Part shown: positions 52,112-60,238 of the stretch, piece by piece
Numbering within the stretch: position 1 is the stretch's first letter
Layout of the letters: each line of letters opens with the position of its first letter
Assembly: GCA_964494015.1 (NCBI GenBank)
Contig: CAZBQC010000001.1
Span: 1 to 64,000, forward strand
Direction: 5' to 3'
Length of the DNA stretch: 64,000 nucleotides
Source of the DNA: CAZBQC01 sp964494015
GTDB taxonomy: Bacteria > Bacillota_I > Bacilli_A > RF39 > UBA660
The notes under the pieces: model-generated
Told to the model about the DNA's origin: nothing
The model's input: the letters and a program-made list of their open reading frames with translations, nothing else
Database searches by the model: none
Made by a program: the position numbers and the translations under genes

Positions 52112-52816
52112 ATGAATAAAATAATACCATTTACGAAAGAAATATACTTTAAGACGATGATTAAGGAAATTACTAGTATTTCACTTGATCATACGATCAA
52201 TGTTCAAAGAAATAATACGATCAGTGGAGAATTTATTGTCAGTGGAACTTACAAGATGACTGAAGCTTCAGCCTTAGAAGAAGAATTTAATTACAGTATT
52301 CCAATCAATATCGAAATTGATGATAAGTATGAAACCAGTAATTGTAAAGTTCTAATCGATGACTTTAACTATGAAATTGTCAACGAAGAACGATTAAAAG
52401 TTCACATTGATTTATTGATCGATAATTTGGAAGAGATTATCAAAGAGGAATTTTCATTAGATCCAGAAGTAATTAAAAAACATCTTGATAAAAGTAATCT
52501 TGAAGTAGAATTAAATAAAGAAGAGTCAAATATCAACATCGAAGATAAATCCTTGGAATTAGTTCGCGATGATAAGAACAATGCTATCAAGGAAGAGGTA
52601 AATATTATGGATATATTCAATAGTATCAACAATAATCAGAAAGAAACTTATTCGACGTATTCAGTTTATTTCTTTAAAGAAGATGATACGATCGATCGAA
52701 TAGTTGAAAAGTATAATGTTACCAAAGAAGAATTAGCTAATTATAATAAGTTAGATGAAGTTAAGGCTGGTACGAAAGTGATTATTCCATGTCATAAACT
52801 TGATGAAAAATCTTAG
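52112..52816 (+). CDS. SpoVID-like spore morphogenetic protein with C-terminal LysM
   Basis: In this 234-residue protein an N-terminal beta-rich domain resembles the SpoVID/SafA-interacting N-domain (IPFTKEIYFKTMIKEITSIS, then YKMTEA and a repeated acidic strand pattern). A charged linker leads to one LysM domain at the C-terminus (about 183-230; VYFFKEDDTIDRIVEKYNVT). In Bacillus, SpoVID sits at the spore surface, binds SafA and SpoIVA and drives coat encasement. It is shorter than Bacillus SpoVID. The next gene is a YsxE-like protein, and spoVID-ysxE is the order in Bacillus, which strengthens the call. Confidence 0.75.
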   Translation: MNKIIPFTKEIYFKTMIKEITSISLDHTINVQRNNTISGEFIVSGTYKMTEASALEEEFNYSIPINIEIDDKYETSNCKVLIDDFNYEIVNEERLKVHIDLLIDNLEEIIKEEFSLDPEVIKKHLDKSNLEVELNKEESNINIEDKSLELVRDDKNNAIKEEVNIMDIFNSINNNQKETYSTYSVYFFKEDDTIDRIVEKYNVTKEELANYNKLDEVKAGTKVIIPCHKLDEKS

Positions 52817-53723
52817 AGAAATACTCGACAAACACGAACTTAATCCCTATCGATATACCTGTTATAAAAAGGCTCGAATTATTGATACGGAAGAAGGTTC
52901 TTTTGTTTTAAAAGCAAAATGTAATCTCGATACCTATAATTATTTATTATCACGAAATTTTGATTATTTTCCTAGAATTATTAGTGATAGTGGCGAGGAT
53001 TATGAAATAACTGAATATATTGATGGAGTCGACTATCCAAGTGAGCAAAAATCAATTGATTTAATATATTTAGTCAGTATTCTCCATAACAAAACTCTTT
53101 TTTATCGAGAAACTGATTTAAATAGAATTAAAACTACTTATGAAGAGTCCTTAAAAAAGCAGGAAGAATTAAGTAATTATTACTATAGTTTGAATGATGT
53201 GATCGATTCAGTTATCTATATGTCGCCAGCTATTTATCTATTAGCTAGAAATATTTCCAAAATCTACTATGCCTTATATTTAACTAAGGAATATCTTGAA
53301 AAATGGTATAAGATCGTTTCTGATAAAAAAAAAGAACGCCTAGTGTTGGTCCATAATAATCTAGATGTATCTCATTTAATTAGAAGCAATAAAGAATACT
53401 TGGTCAGCTGGGATAATGCTAGACAGGATTTACCCATTATCGATCTATATGTCTTATTTAAAAATAATTATCGTAATATTGATTTTATTACGTTACTTAA
53501 CTATTATGAAAGTAAGTTCCCTCTTTTAAAGGAAGAAAAACTATTGTTGTTAATCAAGTTATTATTGTCTGATAAATTAGAGCTCAGTAGTAATGTCTAT
53601 ACCGATACGATTAATTTTAATAACTATTTCATCTATTTAGATAAGGTCTTGGACCTAAATAATCATCTAGAAAATCATTTTAATGATCAGAAAGAAAAGC
53701 AGGAACATTTGAAACAAGAGTAA
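52803..53723 (+). CDS. YsxE/CotS-family spore coat kinase-like protein
   Basis: A 306-residue protein of the aminoglycoside-phosphotransferase/CotS fold. The N-lobe region ends in YEITEYIDGVDY. The catalytic-loop equivalent is VHNNLDVSHLI, and the metal-loop region is LVSWDNARQDLPIIDLY. HxD is HNN-LD here, so activity is uncertain. It overlaps the SpoVID-like gene (ATG 52803 inside its end; no separate ribosome site), which means translational coupling. Pairing with SpoVID matches ysxE of Bacillus, a spore-coat component. Confidence 0.78.
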   Translation: MKNLREILDKHELNPYRYTCYKKARIIDTEEGSFVLKAKCNLDTYNYLLSRNFDYFPRIISDSGEDYEITEYIDGVDYPSEQKSIDLIYLVSILHNKTLFYRETDLNRIKTTYEESLKKQEELSNYYYSLNDVIDSVIYMSPAIYLLARNISKIYYALYLTKEYLEKWYKIVSDKKKERLVLVHNNLDVSHLIRSNKEYLVSWDNARQDLPIIDLYVLFKNNYRNIDFITLLNYYESKFPLLKEEKLLLLIKLLLSDKLELSSNVYTDTINFNNYFIYLDKVLDLNNHLENHFNDQKEKQEHLKQE

Positions 53724-53888
53724 GAAGGTATTAAATCTCGTAATAAAAAGTAAAGTTATAATGGCTTGATAAGCAATGATGATAATTAAAGCAAAGATGA
53801 TAAAGGAGTAGGAAACACTACTTCTTCTTTTGTTTTTACAATTGTTACAAAAGCAAAACATCCCGTGGCCATTATTTCTTTTGAACAT
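53667..53888 (-). CDS. Small hydrophobic membrane protein, convergent with ysxE-like gene
   Basis: A 73-residue minus-strand frame begins with a Cys/Asn/Lys-rich head (CFCNNCKNKRR) and continues into two hydrophobic segments. A TAGGTGAT site stands at good distance from its ATG. Its 3' end overlaps the convergent ysxE-like gene by 57 bp. Family unknown; size and location would suit a small spore or membrane protein. It could be a chance frame. Confidence 0.4.
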   Translation of the reverse strand: MFKRNNGHGMFCFCNNCKNKRRSSVSYSFIIFALIIIIAYQAIITLLFITRFNTFLLLFQMFLLFFLIIKMIF

Positions 53889-53952
53889 TTACTATCACCT
53901 ACCATAGTTTATGTTAAAAGAAAAGATTTGTTATAAATACCTATTAATTTTA

Positions 53953-53961
53953 TGGTATACT
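53953..53961 (+). promoter_or_regulatory. Extended -10 promoter of the deacetylase gene
   Basis: TGGTATACT lies 24 bp before the ATG at 53986. The AGTAGGTGATTT site follows. Confidence 0.45.
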
Positions 53962-53985
53962 TGTGATAGTAGGTGATTTAAAGAT

Positions 53986-55215
53986 ATGAAAAAGAGGCGA
54001 ATAAAGAGAAAAAAAATCGTTAGTTTGATCGTAATCTTAGGTTCGTTTTTCCTGGGAGTTTTTCTGATCAAAGATCGATTTTTATCCGAACCTGAACCAG
54101 TTGAAGAGGAGTTTGTTATCATTGGCAAAAGCCTGCAGGAAGTAGAAGATTACGCTAAGGAGCATGATTATACTGTCAAAAAGGAATTTGTCTACGATAA
54201 AGTAATCTTAGAGAATATTGTCGTTTCGGGTACTAAAAAGGGAAATACTATCGAGATCATTATTTCAAAGGGGAAGATACCACTTAGTGTCTATCAAGAT
54301 AACAAAGTTAATGAATTAGGTAAAATTCCAATTATGATGTATCACGGAATCGTCAATACAACGACGACTAAATATGTCGGGGGAAATGTCGATAAGGATG
54401 GTTACAATCGAACTGTGACCGCCTTTAAAAACGATTTAGAGTTTTATTATGAAAACAATTATCGAATGATTAGATTAATCGACTATGTAGGTGGTAATAT
54501 TACGACCGAATTAGGAAAAAGTCCCCTGGTTTTAACTTTTGATGATGGTCGTGAAGACAACTTTAAGGTGTTAGGAAAAAATGCCGATGGAAGCTTAGAA
54601 ATTGATCCCAATAGTGCGGTTGGAATCCTTGAGGAATTTAAAAACAAATATCCAGACTTTAATGTAACGGCGACCTTCTTCTTAAATTATGAACTATTTC
54701 AGCAGAAAACTTATAACGAAGATATTTTAAAATGGTTGATCGAAAACGGTTATGATGTTGGTAATCATACCACTAATCATGCCGACATCAAGACGATTAC
54801 AGCTAGCAAGACCGAGGAAATAGTTGGCAAAATGTATGAAAAATTAGCTAGTATTATTCCTGATAAATATGTCCAAATCGTAGCCTTGCCGTTTGGTTCT
54901 CCTTATGTCAAGAGCCATAGTAATTTTTCCCACATTTTAAAAGCAAACTATAACAGTCAAACTTATGAGACGCTTTCAACCTTAAGAGTAGGGTGGGAGC
55001 CAGAATTGTCACCTTATCATCAAAATTTTGATCAAACATTCTTAAAGAGATGCCGTGCTTACGACAATAATGGTCAGGAATTTGATATTAAGATGGTCTT
55101 TAATTCTTTAAAGTCAACTCGCTATGTGTCTGATGGGGACCTAACAACAGTGGTTATTAAACAAGGAACTACTAACTTAAATGATAAAATTACGAAAGAG
55201 ATAATTAAATACTAA
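53986..55215 (+). CDS. Membrane-anchored polysaccharide deacetylase
   Basis: In this 409-residue protein an N-terminal transmembrane helix (about 9-28) and a PASTA-like module (about 40-100; LQEVEDYAKEHDYTVKKEF) precede a NodB-type deacetylase domain. IPIMMYHGI opens the domain, TFDDG (about 185-189) supplies the catalytic base and metal Asp, and GNHTTNH the metal histidines. It would remove acetyl groups from peptidoglycan or another surface glycan outside the cell. A spore-cortex or wall role fits, but neither is proven. Confidence 0.85.
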   Translation: MKKRRIKRKKIVSLIVILGSFFLGVFLIKDRFLSEPEPVEEEFVIIGKSLQEVEDYAKEHDYTVKKEFVYDKVILENIVVSGTKKGNTIEIIISKGKIPLSVYQDNKVNELGKIPIMMYHGIVNTTTTKYVGGNVDKDGYNRTVTAFKNDLEFYYENNYRMIRLIDYVGGNITTELGKSPLVLTFDDGREDNFKVLGKNADGSLEIDPNSAVGILEEFKNKYPDFNVTATFFLNYELFQQKTYNEDILKWLIENGYDVGNHTTNHADIKTITASKTEEIVGKMYEKLASIIPDKYVQIVALPFGSPYVKSHSNFSHILKANYNSQTYETLSTLRVGWEPELSPYHQNFDQTFLKRCRAYDNNGQEFDIKMVFNSLKSTRYVSDGDLTTVVIKQGTTNLNDKITKEIIKY

Positions 55216-55286
55216 AATTAGCTCTTTTTGATTGAAGAGATGATACTTTTATGTTAGAATATGAAGTGTAATAAATAATAGCGAGT

Positions 55287-58200
55287 GTGATTATTTTGAA
55301 AAAAAGACAAGTTTTAATTTTTAAGTTTAAACGCTTTCTTACCAATATTAAAGAAAAAAGAATAATCCTATCAATTATTTCTGTTTTGTTGTTGATAGGT
55401 TTAGTTATTGGAGTCAGTTATGCCATCTTAGAATACCAAACTAATAAATCAGTCGATAATTTGTTGACAACGACAGTTGGTGAATTATCGATAACTTTTT
55501 CTTCTAATAGCAATACCATTGCCCTTGAAAATGCTCAACCGGTGTCTGATCAACAGGGGCTTCTACAAGCTCCATACACTTTCACGGTTTCTAGTTCGAG
55601 CTCTTATGATGTTTATTTTGTTGTTAAATTAAATGAATTTTATTATAACAGTAGCACCCATGATGATACAGGGTTACAGTTTCCAGATAACACTTTGAAA
55701 ATAAATGTCGATAATGGTACTTCATCATCGACGAATTATTTGACTAATAGTTATACTGTTGTTGACGATACGATTCCAGGTCAAGGTACACAAAACAAAA
55801 CCTATTCAATTAGAATTTGGATCGATGAAAATGCTGGTAGTGAGGTAAGTGGTAAGCATTATCATGGTCGAATCGAACTGATTAATTCTCACAGCGATCA
55901 ATTAAGTTCACTAGTACAATATAATTTAAAGAATAACTTATTTACTCCTGCAGAGGATACTGAACAGACTTTTATTGTCGGAACAGCTAGCGACGATAAC
56001 TATGAACCGAATAATTACTTATGGTACAGTGGCAAAATGTGGCGAATCCTAGCTTTAAATAAAACAGATGGAGCAGTGACATCCATTAAAGTAATTACTC
56101 AAAACTTAATGACAGCTACGTTTAGAAATGGAACGGTTGAAAATGGTGGCAGTGGACTAAGTTCTATATACGAAAATAGTTATATGTATCAATGGTTGAA
56201 TGAAGATTTTTATGATACCTTAAGGAGTCCAACTAATTTTGTTGTGACCAATTACTTGTGGAATGCCACACAAACTTCAAGTGTTAGTAAACCTCTTAAT
56301 ACGACGATGGTAGCTGGTAATGTCGGATCATTAAATCTTTACGAGTACGTCAAGAGTTATACAAATACTACCGCAGCTAACGGCTATTTAAATCTTAGCT
56401 ATAATTGGTGGTTGATAAATCCACACCCTACAACCGACTGGGCCAATTTTGTTGATTCTAATGGTTATATTGGTAGTGATATTTTTTCCAATATATTTTC
56501 AATTCGTCCAGCGATAAACTTAAAACCCAATCTGCTTGTAGTTAAAGGGAACGGAACGAGTTCTAATCCCTATCGATTAGAAGGAGATAACGATGAAGAA
56601 GAAGATTTACTAAACGATAATTTAAACACTAGGTATAGTGGGGAATATGTCAGATTTAATAATGAGGATTATCGAATCATGAAAATAGAAGGAAATCTTA
56701 CTAAAATTGTCAAAGTTGATTATCTTAAATCATCAGGTGAAAATTTATCATTAGCCTATGCTTCCGGCAGTAATTATTTATATTCTTCTTCCATCTCTGG
56801 CGGTACTAGTTATTGGGGAGGATACTTAAATACTACTTGGTATGATGGTTTATCTACAAGTGATAAAAACATGGTTGAAACAGGAACTTGGTATTCAGGG
56901 GTGGTTACTTTAAATACCAGTTATAAAAAAAGTATTTGCGAGACAGTGGCTGTTGGAACTTTAACGAGTACTTGCGGTAAGACTACCTTATCGACCACGG
57001 CCAAAGTCGGTCTTATTAGATTAGGAGAAATGTTTTCAAGTCAACTTGGTGATATTGGAAGTGCAGTTAATTTTCGACTACTGACTCCATACTCAACGAG
57101 TGGTTCGGTTTTTTTGAACCAAAATACGGCAACAACGGCTACTTCTGCGGTTACTACTTCTTATGCCACCAGACAGACTTTGTATTTAAAATCCAATGTA
57201 AAAATAGTTAGTGGAGATGGTACACCTGATAATCCATTTATTATTGAAGGTCTATCAACAATTCTAGATAAAATTAATTCAGATCTAAGTAGTAATTTAT
57301 ATACCCCATCTGGTGATACTGATCAAACTTTTATTGTCGGAACAAGTAGTGATACAAATTATAAGCCAAATAATTATCTATGGTATAGTGGCAAACTATG
57401 GAGAATTGTGGCATTAAATAAAACTTCCGGGGTGGTAACTTCTGTAAAAATAATAACTCAGAACTTAATGTCAGGTTTTTATCGTTCCAGTTCACAGTAT
57501 GACTTGGTATATTATGGAAGTTATATGTACCAATGGTTTAAGGAAGATTTTTATGATACATTAAGAAATCCGACTAACTTTATTGTTACTAACTATCTGT
57601 GGAATGCTACCGCAGTTACGAATAGTAATAAACCACCTACTACAACAATGGTAGCTGGTAATGTTGGGTCCTTAAATGGCTATGAATATGTAAAGTCATA
57701 CACTAATACCACCGCTGCCAATGGCTATTTAAATCTTGGTTGTTACTGGTTTCTAATAAGCCCGGAGTCTGGTAGTTCAAATGGTATCTGGAGTGTCAGT
57801 ACTACTGGTGCATATTCTTCGTATTCAGCATCTAATCGATTTTCAATTCGTCCAGCCGTCAATTTAAAAGCCGATTTATGCATTGTGAGTGGAAATGGGA
57901 CAAGTACTAGTCCTTATCGTTTAGAGGGAGATAATGATCAAGAGGTTGATTTATTAAACGATGGTTTAAATACGAGGTACAGTGGAGAATATGTCAAGTT
58001 TGCTGGTGAAGATTATCGAATTATGAAAGTAGAAGGCAGTCTAACTAAGATCGTCAAGGTTGATTATCTTAAGTCGGAAGGAACAATTGTAACTAAGGCT
58101 TTTGCTGCCAGTAGTTCTTTATATTCAGCTTCTATTTCTGGTGGAACTAATTATTGGGGAGGGTATTTAAATACAACCTGGTACGGTAGCTTAAGCACAG

Positions 58201-58592
58201 ATTATCAAAATATGATTGAAACAGGGACTTGGTATTCAGGAACGGTAGGTTCGCAGGCAAGTTATAAATTAAGTATTTGTGCCACTGTAACAACCGGAAC
58301 TTTAACAAGTACTTGTACTAGGACGACTGTATCAACTACTGCTAAAATCGGATTAATTAGGTTAGGAGAAATGTTTTCCAGTCATCTTGCTATTAGTGGA
58401 GAAGCTGCTAGTTTCCGTTTATTAACTCCAGATTCAAGCAGTACTGTCTTTTATGGACCCACTAATGCCAACATATTTACCGGTGCTGTTACTACTGCTT
58501 ATGCTACAAGACCGACATTCTATCTTAAAGCAGGTGTCTATATTACTGACGGCGACGGCACACCTAGCAATCCTTTTACCATTGCTATGTAA
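55287..58592 (+). CDS. Large surface protein with duplicated DUF6273-like modules
   Basis: In this 1101-residue protein a basic N-terminus and one hydrophobic helix (about 26-48, ending GVSYAILEYQ, reminiscent of SipW-type signals) are followed by a TasA/camelysin-like beta domain (about 55-205). Two copies of a two-part unit follow (DNA 55.93-57.21 kb and 57.27-58.56 kb). Each has a module with WYSGKMWRI, KVITQNLM and RPAINLKPNL, and a second with EDYRIMKIEG, TKIVKVDYLKS and YWGGYLNTTWY. These resemble DUF6273-type modules of gut Firmicutes surface proteins. No sorting signal is seen. Start uncertain: GTG 55287 or TTG 55296. Confidence 0.65.
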   Translation: MIILKKRQVLIFKFKRFLTNIKEKRIILSIISVLLLIGLVIGVSYAILEYQTNKSVDNLLTTTVGELSITFSSNSNTIALENAQPVSDQQGLLQAPYTFTVSSSSSYDVYFVVKLNEFYYNSSTHDDTGLQFPDNTLKINVDNGTSSSTNYLTNSYTVVDDTIPGQGTQNKTYSIRIWIDENAGSEVSGKHYHGRIELINSHSDQLSSLVQYNLKNNLFTPAEDTEQTFIVGTASDDNYEPNNYLWYSGKMWRILALNKTDGAVTSIKVITQNLMTATFRNGTVENGGSGLSSIYENSYMYQWLNEDFYDTLRSPTNFVVTNYLWNATQTSSVSKPLNTTMVAGNVGSLNLYEYVKSYTNTTAANGYLNLSYNWWLINPHPTTDWANFVDSNGYIGSDIFSNIFSIRPAINLKPNLLVVKGNGTSSNPYRLEGDNDEEEDLLNDNLNTRYSGEYVRFNNEDYRIMKIEGNLTKIVKVDYLKSSGENLSLAYASGSNYLYSSSISGGTSYWGGYLNTTWYDGLSTSDKNMVETGTWYSGVVTLNTSYKKSICETVAVGTLTSTCGKTTLSTTAKVGLIRLGEMFSSQLGDIGSAVNFRLLTPYSTSGSVFLNQNTATTATSAVTTSYATRQTLYLKSNVKIVSGDGTPDNPFIIEGLSTILDKINSDLSSNLYTPSGDTDQTFIVGTSSDTNYKPNNYLWYSGKLWRIVALNKTSGVVTSVKIITQNLMSGFYRSSSQYDLVYYGSYMYQWFKEDFYDTLRNPTNFIVTNYLWNATAVTNSNKPPTTTMVAGNVGSLNGYEYVKSYTNTTAANGYLNLGCYWFLISPESGSSNGIWSVSTTGAYSSYSASNRFSIRPAVNLKADLCIVSGNGTSTSPYRLEGDNDQEVDLLNDGLNTRYSGEYVKFAGEDYRIMKVEGSLTKIVKVDYLKSEGTIVTKAFAASSSLYSASISGGTNYWGGYLNTTWYGSLSTDYQNMIETGTWYSGTVGSQASYKLSICATVTTGTLTSTCTRTTVSTTAKIGLIRLGEMFSSHLAISGEAASFRLLTPDSSSTVFYGPTNANIFTGAVTTAYATRPTFYLKAGVYITDGDGTPSNPFTIAM

Positions 58593-58609
58593 CAAATATT
58601 ATATTTTTG

Positions 58610-58638
58610 TTGACATTGTCATATAATATGTGTATAAT
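58610..58638 (+). promoter_or_regulatory. Consensus sigma-A promoter of the infC operon
   Basis: TTGACA (58610-58615), exactly 17 bp of spacer and TATAAT (58633-58638). Both hexamers are perfect consensus, the strongest promoter in the window. Confidence 0.9.
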
Positions 58639-58644
58639 TATCAT

Positions 58645-58790
58645 GTAAATTTAAAAAGAAAGAGATTTTTATCCACCCGATTATGAATAGTAATGGGTCA
58701 AAAGCTTGTTTTAAAATATTATTTTAATATTTAATAGGTTTTTAAGTGGATAGAGATATCCACTTTTTAATTATTTTGGAGGTGTTTTAT
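58645..58790 (+). ncRNA. infC-rpmI-rplT leader with terminator hairpin (L20-leader-like)
   Basis: A leader of about 145 nt lies between promoter and infC. AAGTGGATA (58744-58752) and TATCCACTT (58757-58765) form a GAGA-loop hairpin followed by T-rich sequence, a terminator. TATCCAC far upstream (58670-58676) can pair with the same GTGGATA and prevent it. In Bacillus the L20 protein represses this operon through premature termination in the leader. Same mechanism inferred, not aligned to the Rfam model. Confidence 0.6.
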
Positions 58791-59318
58791 ATAGCTGTTT
58801 CGAAAGGTAATTTGCTAATTAACGATCAGATCAAAGTTAGTCATGCCTTAGTTATCGGTCCGAACGGAGAGCAAGTAGGTGTCAAGTCAATCGGCGATGC
58901 TCTAACTTTGGCGTCTTATGCCAATTTAGATTTAGTGTTGATTAATCCAACCGGTACGCCACCGGTCTGTAAAGTTATGGACTATAACAAGTATCGTTAC
59001 GAAAAGTCGAAAAAAGAGAAGGAAGCTTTAAGACGTCAACGAGTCAATAGTGTCGAAACCAAAGAGTTTCGTCTTTCGCCTAATATCGATGTTGGAGATT
59101 TTGAAACCAAGATTAATAATGTTACAAAATACTTATTAAAAGGTGACAAGATTAAGTTAACGATTAGGTTTAAAGGTCGTCAGTTGGCACACATCGATTT
59201 AGGGAAGGAAGTCTTAATTCGTTTTGCTAATCGCTTAATGGATATTGCTGAAGTTGTGGAAAATCCTAAGTTAGATGGTAAGAACATGTCAATGCTAATT
59301 TCACCGAAAAAAAAGTAA
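58791..59318 (+). CDS. infC: Translation initiation factor IF-3 (AUA start)
   Basis: A 175-residue protein has the IF3 N-domain (LLINDQIKVSHALVIGPNGE and a Tyr-rich linker start YNKYRYEKSKKEKEA) and the C-domain (KEFRLSPNIDVGDFETK, KLTIRFKGRQ). It binds the 30S subunit and checks initiator tRNA and start codon. A GGAGGTG site (58778-58784) is spaced six bases from ATA 58791, giving a product that begins where other IF3 proteins begin. No ATG or GTG is available there. infC genes of other bacteria use AUU and rarely other non-standard starts for self-control, so AUA is credible. Confidence 0.92.
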   Translation: MAVSKGNLLINDQIKVSHALVIGPNGEQVGVKSIGDALTLASYANLDLVLINPTGTPPVCKVMDYNKYRYEKSKKEKEALRRQRVNSVETKEFRLSPNIDVGDFETKINNVTKYLLKGDKIKLTIRFKGRQLAHIDLGKEVLIRFANRLMDIAEVVENPKLDGKNMSMLISPKKK

Positions 59319-59333
59319 ATAAGGAGGAGAATT

Positions 59334-59522
59334 ATGCCTAAATTAAAGACTCATAAAGGAGTAAAAAAAGTTTTAAAAGTAAGAAAAGGTGGTACGATTA
59401 GTATCGGTATGCCAGGTGGAAGACATAATACTGGCAAAAAGAATGCGAAAGTAAATCGTAAAAAAAGAAAGGGTTCAGTATTAGCGCAAGCTGATCAGAA
59501 GAGATTAAAAAATTTAATTTAA
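59334..59522 (+). CDS. rpmI: Ribosomal protein L35
   Basis: A basic 62-residue protein has the L35 pattern [16 protein letters not shown] and [30 protein letters not shown] precedes the ATG. It is the second gene of the infC operon. Confidence 0.95.
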   Translation: MPKLKTHKGVKKVLKVRKGGTISIGMPGGRHNTGKKNAKVNRKKRKGSVLAQADQKRLKNLI

Positions 59523-59547
59523 TCGTCGTATAGAGGAGGAAAAAGAG

Positions 59548-60147
59548 ATGGCAAGAGTAAAAAACGGAGTTGTTACCAAAGCACGTCGTAAAAAGGTTTT
59601 AAAGGCAGCTAGTGGTTATTTTGGTAGCAAACATAGATTATTTAAGACCGCCAGAGAGCAATTGATGCATTCTGGCCAATATGCTTTTCGTGATCGTAGA
59701 CAAAAGAAAAGAGAATTTAGAAAATTATGGATTACGAGAATTAATGCTGCCTGTCGTGAAAACGGAATTAGTTATTCGAGATTTATTGAAGGATTAAGTA
59801 AGGCTTCTGTCGAAGTCAACAGAAAGATGTTGAGTGAGATTGCAATTAACGATCCTAAAGCTTTCAGTGAATTAGTGAAGGTAGCAAAAGATGGTAAAGC
59901 CGGAAAAGTTAAAAAAGAAGTTGAAAAACAAAAAACGGATCAGGTAGTTAAAGAAGAAGTTAAAGTCGAAAAACCAGTTAAAATTGAAAAGAAAGTAACG
60001 ATCAAAACGAAAGTTACCAAAGAGAAAGAAAGTATCGACTATCGTAAATTGACGGTAGCTGAATTAAAAGAATTAGCTAAAAAGGCTAAAGTCGAAGGCT
60101 TTTCAACCATGAAGAAAAATAAATTGATAGAAAGTCTTCAAAAATAA
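59548..60147 (+). CDS. rplT: Ribosomal protein L20 with C-terminal Rho_N/SAP-like extension
   Basis: This protein has 199 residues, where L20 is normally about 118. The first 117 are ordinary L20 ([25 protein letters not shown] split over the usual blocks, then FAFRDRR-like [17 protein letters not shown]). After it come a Lys/Glu/Val-rich linker (about 118-160) and a helix-extension-helix domain (about 165-199; [20 protein letters not shown]) resembling Rho N-terminal or SAP domains. Such domains bind nucleic acid. L20 binds 23S rRNA early in assembly and its own mRNA leader. The adjacent rpsB encodes the same kind of tail. Confidence 0.95.
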   Translation: MARVKNGVVTKARRKKVLKAASGYFGSKHRLFKTAREQLMHSGQYAFRDRRQKKREFRKLWITRINAACRENGISYSRFIEGLSKASVEVNRKMLSEIAINDPKAFSELVKVAKDGKAGKVKKEVEKQKTDQVVKEEVKVEKPVKIEKKVTIKTKVTKEKESIDYRKLTVAELKELAKKAKVEGFSTMKKNKLIESLQK

Positions 60148-60159
60148 ACATATTAATGG

Positions 60160-60238
60160 ATTTAAATGCCTAGTGCTTGAGTTCTCAAGTGGTGTTTATT
60201 AGAAATTAATAGAAGATTAAACGAAAAGGAGAAGAAAT
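60160..60238 (+). promoter_or_regulatory. Possible rpsB leader element
   Basis: The spacer between rplT and rpsB contains a hairpin (CTTGA/TCAAG with a GTTC loop, flanked by further G-U pairs). It may be an S2 autoregulatory leader or a weak terminator; I cannot decide. AAAAGGAGAAGAAAT is the ribosome site. Confidence 0.3.
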
